Of a DNA stretch of 64,000 bases, positions 9,170 through 19,314 are shown in pieces. The number at the start of each line of letters is the position of its first letter. The stretch's first letter is position 1. The position numbers and the translations under genes are program-made. Source of the stretch: Muricea muricata. Its lineage: Eukaryota; Cnidaria; Anthozoa; Malacalcyonacea; Plexauridae. The notes under the pieces are model-generated. The model did not search any database, was not told the DNA's origin, and was given only the letters and a program-made list of their open reading frames with translations. The stretch is taken from assembly GCA_963855995.1 (NCBI GenBank), contig OY979718.1, forward strand, positions 953,501 to 1,017,500, written 5' to 3'.

Positions 9170-9622
9170 TGAATGGTCGCGAAATGGAAGAAATATAATA
9201 TTGTCACGAGAAAAATCTTGTCATGTGATAAAAGGTTTTCTGTCGCGAGGAAAGAATTAGTCATGGCCATAAAATGATAATATGTGTCCCAAAAATTAGG
9301 TTTTGTTGCATGAAAAGTGTTTTGTCTAACCCAAAAGAAAAATGTTGACATGACACTCGAGGGCCACCCTACAAACCTCTTTCAAAACCTTCTTTCTCTA
9401 ATATTCGTGATCATCATCAGGCTTCTGGTCACCCTATCTCCTTTGAACTTTTATTAAGAGGAAGTTTACTCATCTCCTAACTTAAGCTCTCACTTACCTT
9501 GCATGACCTTTGTATATATCTTGGGTTATCCCCGAGCCAACGGCGCGAAGCGCCGTTCCGGGCGCTAGCCCGGGGCGAGGGTACTAATTCCGCACGGCTA
9601 TTTACACCCGGGAAAAGGAAAG
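9170..9622. other. Intergenic, no gene seen
   Basis: No coding signal. The only conspicuous feature is a short GC-rich stretch around 9538-9580 with two small palindromes (CGGCGCGAAGCGCCG and CGGGCGCTAGCCCGG), strongly out of character with the AT-rich surroundings. Confidence 0.4.
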
Positions 9623-10449
9623 CATAGAGATTATAAAAGAATAGAGTCGGCATCGCGAGACGAATCGCGGGACAAATTGAACAAATCTAATGGGGGGCAA
9701 ATTTAGGTCCCGGATGTATAGCGATGAAAGCATACTGTTTTTGTCAATTTTTGCTTGTTTTTATGACCAGTATGCACACAGATGCTGACTATACTAGGAA
9801 AACATGTTTTTAGCTTTCTAGTTTTTGTAATTTTAGGTGCAGACAGCCAGATTTTTGTGTAAATATCAGAGTTTTTCAACCTTAGGTTCTCCCTAGCAAC
9901 GCATAGCAACCAGTTTTTGACCGGCTTTTCACAGCGAGGGTTTGCAAAATATCTGCCAAAATATCTCACATCTGGACACAAATTGTACTTTTTTGCCTTC
10001 AGGCAGTTATTAAAATTGTTTTAGAGGTGCAACAAGGTGTACAACCACAATACTGCGATGTATTTAAACTTTAAGGACTTTTCAAGCGTGTTCATCTGTT
10101 TTTTCGAATACAAAAATTGCATTTTCGCTAACAAATACAGAATATTAAACATACCCAACTTTATCCAGTATTCAAAACACAAAATTCAAACCTTTCAAGG
10201 CAATCCCGCACTAATCTTTAACACTTTCGCCTTAGTTTTTATTAAAAAAACTCTTAGTGTGAAAAAATCGGAAAAAGTTTTTTATCAGCTTTCTCAATTT
10301 GCTGTTGTGAACAGTCGATCAACAGCCAATAGGTGTAAGATGTTACATCCGGGTCTTAAATTTGCCCCCCATTAGCGAGCTTCAATTTGTCCCGCGAGCT
10401 TGACTGAATTTTAATCAGGATGCCGCCTCTATTCTTTTATAATCTCTAT
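9623..10449. mobile_element. Non-autonomous DNA element with long TIRs, copy 1
   Basis: The ends are inverted copies of each other for about 100 bp with interruptions: CATAGAGATTATAAAAGAAT at the left, and the complement of the same at 10430-10449, followed inward by shared GGGACAAATTGA and GGGGGGCAAATTTA blocks. The interior has no real ORF. A second copy lies inverted at 10544-12212 and a shorter relative with the same tip at 52442-52876. The superfamily is not assigned because no clean target duplication is visible. Confidence 0.75.
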
Positions 10450-10543
10450 AAAATCTCTATGATTCTCTATGATAGCAAAATATGATAGCGAAGTCTGAAG
10501 TTCATCAAATATCGCGGGCGCGTGGCTCAAGGGTGGCGGTGAG

Positions 10544-12212
10544 CATAGAGATTATAAAAGAATAGAGGGGGCATCGTAGGATAAATTCAGTCAAACTAAA
10601 GGGACAAATTGAAGCTTGCTAATGGGGGCCAAATTTAAGACCTGGATGTATGGTTGTGCGCCTATTGGCTGGTTATCGACTTTTCACAACAAGAATCAAG
10701 AAAGCTCGAGAAAAACTTTTTCCGATTTTTTCACACTCAAAGTTTTTTATGTAAAACAAAGGCGAAAATGTTAAAGATTAGTGCGGGATTGCCTTGAACG
10801 TTTTGAATTTTGTGTTTTGAATACATGATAAAATTGGGTATGTCTAATATTGAGTATTTGTGAGCGAAAATGCAATTTTTGTATTCGAAACATCAGATGA
10901 ACACACTAGAAAAGTCCTTAAAGTTTAAATACATCGCAGTATTGTGATTGTACACCTTGTTGCACCTCTAAAACAATTTTGATAACTGTTTGAAGGCAAA
11001 TAAGTTCAATTTGTGTCCAGATGTGGGATAATTTAGCAGATATTTTGCAAAACCTCCAGCTCGCTGCAAAAAGCCGGTCAAAAACTGGTTGCTATGCGTT
11101 GCTAGGGAGAACCTAAGGTTGAAAAACTTCAATGTTTACTCAAAAATCTGGCTGTCTGCACCTAAAATTACAAAAACTGGAAAGCTACAGCATATTTTCT
11201 CATTATAGCCAATATATGCGTGCATCATGGTCATAGGCGTACGGGCTTGTAAATTTTAGGGGGGCGGACGTCAGTCTGCCCGACGAGCGCCGATGGCGCG
11301 AGCATTTTTAGGAGGGCAAGGGATTTCCCCCGGAAAATTTTGAAAACTAATCTTGCGTTGTGGGGTGAGATTTTGTGCATGAAGAGGGTGAGGAATTTTG
11401 TCCCGTTTATTATATTAGCTTATAAATATTGTCAAAAGAAATGTGAGACACGGTGGCTTCGATGGCCAAAAACATTAATAATTCTGTCCATGTCATTTTC
11501 AAGAGTTCTATTAGTATATGCTCGTTCCATGCAAAGAAGAGAAGAAGAAGGTACGTCTTCACTCTTCGCAACCCACTGAAAGATCTCTCTGCCGAACATG
11601 ACGTAGCTGGGATGGTTGCGAAGATAGAACTTGCTTTGTAGAAGACTGGCAGGACAGTATGAAGTCCGTTTTCGTACAGGGTCTTGTCTTCACCACGGCT
11701 GCTGCTCTCTTGATTTCATGTGAAACAGGGTTATCGGACAAAAAGTTTCGGAATATCTGCACCAACATTGAACAATGTTTGACGGAAAAGCATGTTTATT
11801 TTAACGCGATGACATCGGAAAAGCAAGTTTATTTTAATTATTTTTTGTCACCTTTACGCATGCATATTATTCATCAAGCCATGTTGGAATATTTAGTAAT
11901 ATTTCACGATTTTTCTGTTCATAATATTTGTTAGATGCATGAAAGAAGAAATTGATTTTAGGCAAACAGGAAGATTGCCCGACGCTCAAGTACAAATTGC
12001 CCGACCAATTAATATTTCAGACTAAGCTGGGGGGGGGGGGGCTGCAGCCCTCCCAGCCCCTCCCCCCCCGCCTCGTACGCCTATGATCATGGTCATAAAA
12101 ACAAGCAAAAATTGACAAAAACTGTGTGTTTTCAGTATACCTCCGGGACTTAAATTCCGGGGCCCCCATTAGATTTGTCCCACGATTCGTCATCCGGTGA
12201 CGCCTCTATTCT
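10544..12212. mobile_element. Same long-TIR element, copy 2, inverted and interrupted
   Basis: It begins with the CATAGAGATTATAAAAGAAT tip and matches copy 1 in reverse orientation through its length (for example the shared block GTTGCTATGCGTTGCTAGGG near 11088-11107). It is interrupted at 11232-12085 by an unrelated element with an 8-bp duplication. The right tip is truncated after CTCTATTCTT, after which the 5' region of the HYKK gene begins. The two copies form a large inverted repeat around a 95-bp spacer. Confidence 0.75.
11232..12085. mobile_element. hAT-like non-autonomous transposon (854 bp)
   Basis: The ends are inverted repeats CATAGGCGTACGGG and CATAGGCGTACGAG, flanked by a perfect 8-bp target duplication ATCATGGT (11224-11231 and 12086-12093). 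Removing the element restores the host repeat. An 8-bp duplication and CA-starting tips fit the hAT superfamily. The interior has only short frames, no transposase, and a G-run/C-run near the right end (about 12027-12070). Confidence 0.85.
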
Positions 12213-12320
12213 TGAGCCACTTGAGCACAGAGGTTTATAAAAAGTACGATTTGATCGTTCTTATACTGTAAAGAAAGGAAACACCACCTTCATTTACTAG
12301 CATTTTATACCACGTCACTG
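12213..12320 (+). promoter_or_regulatory. HYKK 5' flank / 5' UTR
   Basis: Only about 108 bp separate the transposon remnant from the HYKK start codon. TTTATAAAAA lies near 12233-12242, where a TATA-like element could act, but no transcript start can be proven. The promoter must lie within or across the transposon copy. Confidence 0.3.
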
Positions 12321-12833
12321 ATGGATCGACCACTCGTTACAGAAGATAATGCTGTTGGTTTAGCAGACGAAATATTTGGCCTCAAAGTGGATTCAAGTTC
12401 AGTAGATACCGTGAAAGAGTTAGACAGCTATGACGACCGAAATTTCTACATTTGGGGCGTGAAAGACGGCGAAGAAGGTGCATATTTACTTAAAGTTTAC
12501 AATGGTTGTTTCTATAGTCGAGATTTCGTCGATGCCGCACATAAGGTCATGTTTTGCCTTAAAGCTGGAGGGGTCATTTGCCCTGTGCCACAAAAGACTA
12601 TGTCGGGAGAATGTGTGAAAATACGGAATTTCAAAGCAACACCTTCGAGTCAACACAAAGTAAAGAAGCCTAAACATGATGCGAAAGAAGAATTGTTCTC
12701 ATCATATGTTTGTTTGTTTACTTTTGTCCCTGGAAAGACAATGAAAGATCGCAAAGTTCATGGTCATGTATTCAATGATGATACTTACTACAACATTGGT
12801 CAATTTGTTGCCAATATTGCTAATGTATTGAAG
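12321..12833 (+). CDS. HYKK: Hydroxylysine kinase, exon 1
   Basis: This is exon 1 (171 codons, ending in phase 0 at AAG|GTATGT) of a 369-aa protein completed by 15563-16159. The family (HYKK/AGPHD1, APH-type kinase fold) phosphorylates 5-hydroxy-L-lysine with GTP in lysine/collagen breakdown, in the cytosol or mitochondria. Visible here are the N-lobe with FYIWGVKDGEEGAYLLKVYN (strand with the nucleotide-lobe Lys) and the hinge-like FTFVPGKTM. Predicted length 369 aa compares with 373 for the human enzyme. No lesion. The frame running past 12833 to 13046 is intron. Confidence 0.9.
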
Positions 12834-13780
12834 GTATGTAATAATTACTGCCTTTGCCTGGAGTGGGGTTGTCCCCATAATTACTGGAAATTCCCCTTAA
12901 AAAGTCAGCTATGTTGGCACAATTATACAATTTTTCAAAATTTACAATTTTTTTTCTTAATTTTCCTCACATTTTTCCCAGAGTTTCCTGTGGAAACACT
13001 AACTGTCTTCAACTTGGTGGGAAAATATACACTGATTCAAATTTAAATGCAGGGTGTTAGCTACAGTCAAAAATGCCATGCTAAGCACCTTTTTCCCCAA
13101 TTACTTTGAGGCTATAATTTCTCAATTTGGGTCAGCCAAAACAGAGCTATAATATAAATATTCTATTAAATCTGTTTTCACATCTGATACACTAGACCAG
13201 TACAGTAACTGTATCTGTCACAGGAGTGAAACAGATGATACTATATTTTTGTACTTGCTTCATTTGGGTTAACATGTGGTTACTGTATTTTGTATATTAG
13301 GTTGGTAGTAAATAGTAAATATTTTGGCAGTGCAGTGTTGTATGCGGCCAATATTGCTGTGCATGCCGTGCCCCCTCAGAACGAAATCTGGTGCAATTAC
13401 ACATTCAGACTAAGTTTCTCAATTTCAGTTCAATGCATAATTTTTTATTTCTGGCTAACACACAGAAATGTGTATTGATAAATGCAATGTTTGTGTATAA
13501 GAGCTCAAAATAACAGGCAGGAATAGGTTCTTGATAAACAAAAATCATCTTGATTGGTAAGAAATATTTTTCACTGCATTGACTGGTCACTGGAGGACAT
13601 ACTGTATTTACCTGTTTATGGTTAAAAGAGAAATAAGTAATATAAAACATGCAAAAATGCAATAGTAAATAACATTCTTGCTAAATTTTTGAAAACAAAT
13701 TTGCATGAAGTATTGTCACGTCTTCAACGGTTAGCAAATTCAAACAGCAGACCAGTTTTTTTATTATGATGATCTACGTA

Positions 13781-14022
13781 CACAGCAAAAAACGCACAAC
13801 CTGTTCTGGCCTGATGAAAACAGCATTGAACAATGTTGTGCTGCCCACATTGTTCAATGTTGTCAACAATATTGTTCAGCATTGTTGAACCTGAATTAGC
13901 CTGCGATCAGGTGTAACAATGCTGAACAATATTGTTGACAACATTGAACAATGTGGGCAGCAAAACATTGTTCAAGGCTGTTTTCATCAGGCCAGAACAG
14001 GTTGTGCGTTTTTACGCGTGTA
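13781..14022. mobile_element. Foldback MITE in the HYKK intron
   Basis: Two arms of about 105 bp mirror each other: AACGCACAACCTGTTCTGGC at the left and its complement at the right, continuing through CATTGTTCAATGTTGTCAAC. The tips read roughly CACRCGTAAAAACG. There is no coding capacity. Internal repeats of TTGTTCAATGTTG make it self-similar. Confidence 0.8.
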
Positions 14023-14164
14023 GGTTAGTATAATATTTATTTTTAGTTGGATTTCCTCTATGAAAGTTAAATTACATGTTTTAATTAACTGAATGATAAT
14101 TCTGGCACATGCTTTTGTATCATACTTGGCCACAAAATGTTTGGAAGTTTCATGCACCTCAATA

Positions 14165-14290
14165 CAAGCAATAGTGTATTGTTTACATATATAATATGTA
14201 AATATTTTAAATATTTATATGTTATAAATATTAATATGTTATAAATATGTTAATATTATATATCTAATGCAAACAATACGCTACCACTCA
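14165..14290. repeat. AT-rich foldback (possible small MITE) in the HYKK intron
   Basis: AGTGTATTGTTTAC at the left and GCAAACAATACGCT at the right are inverted, enclosing nearly pure AT sequence (TATAAATATT units). Confidence 0.5.
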
Positions 14291-15299
14291 CGTTTGCGGT
14301 GCACGAAATTTCCAGATATTTTTGGGCCACCTATGCTTGTATATCATTGTAATTACAGGTCAGAAATTGTGAAGAGGATTTAACATGTTTAATTTTTTCT
14401 CAATACGTTCTGCATTTGATAATATAATTATTATATAATATGTTTATAATTATTTTAGGGCAAAATAAAGGATTGTTTTGCTTTTAAAATTTGATCTGTG
14501 CAAACTGTTTAAAAGTTTACGACGCATGCGCCCTATGTTTGCCGTACAAATAGCAAAACAACATTAGGATAGGCGCAGGTGCCATGTCGTTTATTTTCGT
14601 ACATGTTATGTATTTGTCAAACATTTCGCAAGAATAATTTAAAGATTTTAGGAAATAAACGTTCCTTACCTATTCTAAATTGCGTTACGTTTTCCATGCG
14701 ATTGCGATTTATCCTTGTTTAGACAGCTTAATTTTTTAAAAAACATGCGTGGTATATTAGTGTATAAATAAAATGAAAGCAGGAGACCACAGGCCAGATA
14801 GCCCACGAATCCACCATGAAATCTTTCTAAAAATCGTATAAAAATGCCCAGTGACGCCACGAAACGAAACGGTTCATGAAGCACAGAATATATTTTTCTA
14901 CAATATTAATCGCCGACGATAAACAAAGCGCTTATTTTACACGAGAAATTTGAATCATACTCCAATTTTTGCCATTCTCATATGTTTGACAATGTCTAGT
15001 CCAGTTAATCTCACTGGCCAGTTAATCGGTCTGAAGTCATGATTGCCGCCCACCATAATGGAACGTTATTTCTAGCCCTAAATATTTACAGACATTGATA
15101 AATTTGGTTTATTAAAATTCCTTGTTATTTCTGTACAAAAAAGGCCAGTGAACCATGCCAAAGTGGTGGAATTCTGCAATACAACTTTATTGCAAGGCAA
15201 CTTCATTGCAAAATCTACGTTTTCATCTTTAATTTACTCCAAATTTCTATCTTTGCCATCTTTAGTGCTTGCATGTTCAGCTAGTTTCGACTAAAATAT

Positions 15300-15442
15300 T
15301 AAAATATAATTTTGTGGAAACACCACGTAAGTTTATTATCGATCCGTAAACTCGGATCTTCATCAGTGCTAATAATGATGAGACTAATTTAAATTCACAC
15401 GTCCCTTAATAAACTTACGTGGTATTTCCACAAAATTATATA
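15300..15442. mobile_element. Small foldback element in the HYKK intron
   Basis: About 35-bp arms (ATAATTTTGTGGAAAC...TAAGTTTATTA and its complement) enclose a loop with the inner stem GATCCG/CGGATC. It is possibly flanked by the direct repeat TAGTTTCGA (around 15280 and 15458). On the minus strand the loop reads CTGATGA, stem, GATAA, which is reminiscent of a hammerhead core but imperfect. Confidence 0.65.
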
Positions 15443-15562
15443 CACAAGGAACTTATTAGTTTCGAGTAGTTTAGAAAATAGATAAAAATAAAAGATATGC
15501 ATGAGCTTGCATCATAGTGATATATTTAAACATAACTTAAACAAGCGCAATATTTTCTTAAG

Positions 15563-16159
15563 GATTTACAATGCTCTACATTGGAGGAACGGGAATTTCA
15601 TTGGGATATCTATCACTTTGATACAATGTTACAAGTTCCAGCGTCTTTCACATCAGAGGAAAAGAAATTGATGAAAGCTGTTCAAAATGCATTCAAAAAG
15701 TTTGTGAAACCACAACTTGGCATTCTTCCAAAACAATGTATCCATGGTGATATCAATGAGGGAAATATTGTTGTCAAAGAAAATCCCAGTATGGAGCAGT
15801 TTGCTGTAATTGATTTTGGAGATGTGAATTACAGTTGCAGAGTTTTTGAGATTGCTATCACTGCTGCTTATATGATGCTTGTAGCCGACGATAACAAACT
15901 TAAAGCTGCTGCCACCACAGTCGCTGGTTTTCATGACAAGTGTCCGCTAACAAAAGCTGAAAGTGATGTTATTTTTTACTGTATGCAAGCCAGACTGTGT
16001 CAGAGCAGTTGTTTCGGTATTGAATCTAGCAACGCCTATCCAGATAATGCTGAGTATTTGTTATATCATGCAAGAGAGGCTTTGAAAATCTTGAAAACAC
16101 TAGCTGACAGTTCAAAAGACGATTTTGAGCAAACATGGAGAGATCTTTGTAAGAACTGA
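15563..16159 (+). CDS. HYKK: Hydroxylysine kinase, exon 2 (C-terminal catalytic half)
   Basis: The acceptor ...TTTTCTTAAG is at 15553-15562; the exon opens in phase 0 (DLQCSTLEEREF), continuing exon 1 directly. The catalytic loop HGDINEGN places Asp at about residue 234 of the joined protein and Asn at 239; DFGD at about 255-258 supplies the metal-binding Asp. The later CPLTKAESDVIFYCMQARLC matches the C-terminal helical part of HYKK. TAA/TGA-terminated at 16157-16159, with an AATAAA signal at 16307-16312. The intron is 2.7 kb and carries three foldback elements. Confidence 0.92.
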   Translation, partial: DLQCSTLEEREFHWDIYHFDTMLQVPASFTSEEKKLMKAVQNAFKKFVKPQLGILPKQCIHGDINEGNIVVKENPSMEQFAVIDFGDVNYSCRVFEIAITAAYMMLVADDNKLKAAATTVAGFHDKCPLTKAESDVIFYCMQARLCQSSCFGIESSNAYPDNAEYLLYHAREALKILKTLADSSKDDFEQTWRDLCKN

Positions 16160-16306
16160 AACTATATTTTCATCTTTACAAAGCTGGTTTGCAAATCAGT
16201 TATATTTCAATTTACTTGATTTGTATTTTTCTACTGTATTGGAAGCTTTCTTTTAATAGTAAATTTACAAATAGTATTTTACTATTGCTGTGCTATTGAA
16301 AATTTT

Positions 16307-16312
16307 AATAAA
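16307..16312 (+). terminator. Polyadenylation signal of HYKK
   Basis: AATAAA about 150 bp after the stop codon. Confidence 0.6.
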
Positions 16313-16560
16313 GTGCGGTAACACCGCTGGCACGAATATATAGTGGACACGGATTTGTGCATTAAGTCACCATGACCCACCTCCTTTTACACCCCAAAAT
16401 TTGAAGGCTGTGCAGGTGATCTGGTCGCATTTTGATAGCACACTACTGACTAACGGAAACTGCACAGTTGTTTGCTATTTATTACATATCTACTGAGCAG
16501 TTTAGAGTACTACATGAATGATCGCAGGGAAAATGTTTTTGGAACCTTTAAAATGTTTAA
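16313..16560. other. HYKK downstream intergenic
   Basis: No gene or repeat recognised up to the TTAA that flanks the next MITE. Confidence 0.4.
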
Positions 16561-17079
16561 AGGAAAATGGCAATATATTTTTTTATCGGCTTATTGATGA
16601 AAACCTTTGAAGTAATTGTAACATCCGTTGTTAATTTTTTGGTAACATGCTTAGTTTCCGAAATATTGAAAACAAATTATATTAGTCATCCGCCATCTTG
16701 TTTTATAATTAGGTCTATTTTACTGACGTCACAACCTGGGTAGAATGTATAAAACTTGCTGTGAATTAGTTAAATCTGAATGAAATTTTCTTCAACACTT
16801 CGCAATTTACGTAAGAAGTATATACATACAAATTCAGTTGGATTTGAACATTCAACATACTTGTTAATTGTTCTTTAAGAGAAAAAACAATTACCCAGGT
16901 TTTGACGTCATGTGGTTTCCAGTATCCAAGATGGCGGATGAGTAGTGTCTTTAATTGTCTTTCTTTGTCCTTCAGTATTTTAGAAACTAAGCATGTTATC
17001 AAAAAATTGACAACGCATGTCACGGTTACTTTAGAGGTCTTATCAATAAGCCAATAAAAAAATATATTGCTGTTTCCCT
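16561..17079. mobile_element. TTAA-targeted MITE A
   Basis: 519 bp with imperfect terminal inverted repeats of about 45 bp (AGGAAAATGGCAATATATTT at the left; the right end complement reads AGGGAAACAGCAATATATTT), flanked by TTAA at 16557-16560 and 17080-17083. A TTAA duplication with AGGG-type tips fits Kolobok-like or, less well, piggyBac-like elements. No ORF of note. Confidence 0.85.
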
Positions 17080-17083
17080 TTAA

Positions 17084-17606
17084 AGGGAAATGGCAACCAA
17101 AATTTTTATTGTCTCATTTGAAAGAGACTCTAAAAATAACATATAGAAGTCTTTTACAAAATTTTTATACCTGTTTTAGTTTGGGAGATATTGTCATCTG
17201 AATAATCGAACTGTCCGCCATCTCGGATTAATTTTTAACCTCATTAACAATGTTTTGGTGACGTCACAACAGGGATAAGCCATTCAAAGCTTCTCCTAAA
17301 TACTTACCACCAATAAAATATTTGTGAAACCTTTCCAGTCCGTGCTGAAATCAGAAACACTTACCATGTGTGTGGTTAATGGAGAAGATTAATCATTGTG
17401 TCGCAAGCAAAAAAATTGCGTGACCCTAGTTGTGACATATCATGCATATCTTATCTACAATTATCCAAGATAGAGGACAACTAAAGATTCCAAGTCAAAA
17501 TATCTCACCAAATAAGGCAGATATAAAAATTGTGTTATAGACTTCTACATATTGTTTTGGAGTCTCTTTCAAATAAGACAATAAAAATTTTTGTTGCCAT
17601 TTCCCT
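17084..17606. mobile_element. TTAA-targeted MITE B, sharing a TTAA with MITE A
   Basis: 523 bp, TIRs AGGGAAATGGCAACMAAAAT at both ends, TTAA at 17080-17083 and 17607-17610. It shares the single TTAA with MITE A and is related to it at the tips and in a CCGCCATCTYGGATTAATT block. A further copy lies inverted at 47982-48498. Confidence 0.88.
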
Positions 17607-17893
17607 TTAAATTTCTTTAAATTTTTATGAATTTCCTTGGATTTCCTTGATTTTTTTCCTTGAAACTCAGTTTTAATTAAGGAGAAACGCAAAGTAATGG
17701 CTGCAAGTTAGGTATTTTATTATACTTTAATGTGTTTATATTCTTGGATATTATTTTAAAAGTATTTTGTTATTTGTCAGCAAATTCTATGCTTCATTTT
17801 AACTTTGTGTTCGGTTCAGAATGGCGGTCAAGTTCCTCAAAACATCACACAATTGTATTAGTCGGGGAGCCAAATCTCAAAAACGCACTAATT

Positions 17894-18425
17894 AATGTTT
17901 TCGTTCAACCTATCCCACAGTAAAGTTTTGAAAATGAATTCGGGTAGATTAAATACCGCTGATTTACGCTATATACGTTGTATGGTCGAAAAGGGTACAA
18001 GTTTTGACTTAAGGTGGCTCACACCCGATTAAATCGTTTCAAAGGGTGTGAAAAAGAATTGGGAGGGGAAGGTATGTTTTTGTTTAACCCATTCCAGTGA
18101 TTCCACAGTAAAGATTTGAAAATGAATACTAGTAGATTAAACACCGCTGATCTACGCTAGATGCGTTGTCGAGTCGAAAAGGGTACCAGTTTTGACTTAA
18201 GGTGGCTCACAACCGATTAAGTAATTTCGGTAAGGAATTCGGGAGAGGAAGGTATGTTTTCGTTCAACCCATTCCACAGTAATGTTTTGAAAATGAATAT
18301 TCAAGTACATTAAATGCAGCCAATTTATGCTAGATACGTGTAGAATCGAAACATGGTACTAGTTTTGACTTAAGGTGGCTCACACCCAAATAAATCATTT
18401 CAAATTGTTTAGGAAAGAATGGAAA
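17894..18425 (+). repeat. Three tandem copies of an about 180-bp repeat (left end of XPG-type transposon)
   Basis: Units start near 17894, 18074 and 18254, each running from RTGTTTTCGTTCAACCCATT through TTTTGACTTAAGGTGGCTCA. A single inverted copy lies at 21890-22082. Together they bracket the coding remnant at 19315-21647, so I take them as subterminal repeats of one transposon. Confidence 0.8.
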
Positions 18426-19314
18426 TACAATCTTTCGAAAATAGCTTTGTTACCACGCCAGCGAAAAAATTAAATATTTTTTATATTTTTCACGCAGTAC
18501 AATACTACAACAATTTTGTATTCGAATTTTACGTTTTTACTATCTTGCACAATAATCAACTGAAAGAATGCGCCATATTAAATTAAAACTACAAACAGCC
18601 ACTTTAAGAGCACAGTTCTATTGTTTGAACACTTTTTAATTTAATTATCACAGGAACTCTTCAGACTTAAAAACATTACCGGCTACCATCGTTACTTTAC
18701 TCACTTGATTTTTTTCTTTAATTATATTCATACATTTCTTTTTAAAATTTTACAAAAAACTTTATTGTTTTTTATTATCTCACATGTGAGATTTTTTATG
18801 AAATTTTACATGTGGAAAGTATCAACAATTATAGCTTGTGGATATTTCATATTGCTAGGCAGGACTGTATTTTATATAAAAGACAGGAAAATACATGGGT
18901 GCTTGCAAATACCAGATTTATTTCTTATGTTAAACATGAATCAGATATATCTCACGAGTGAGCGCAGCGAATGATTTCTGATATTTCTAAGCACTCGTGT
19001 ATTATTCTCTATTTATTTAGTTTTTCATATTTCTTCGATAAAGCAGAGTGTGCATGTAGAGTTTTGATAGAATCGTGATTCAAAATTCCACGAAACTGCC
19101 AATCATAATGTCAACTGGGTAAAACAATAATTATTAGTCGGATGAGTGTCAAAATATCATAAAATTTTAAAAAGTTCTTTTTGATATTTCCTAGGTAGCC
19201 ATACCGTTGGGTGTTTTTAGGTTATGTATTTCGAGATATTATGTTTAAGTAGAATTGAGACAAAGTATTTGTTCTATTATTGCTAACCCCATGATCTGGA
19301 TTGCAGCAATTTTG

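Noticed and set aside
12834..13046. Reading of HYKK exon 1 continued past the donor
   Set aside because: The frame there encodes low-complexity sequence unrelated to the family, and the AAG|GTATGT donor joins exactly in phase to 15563.
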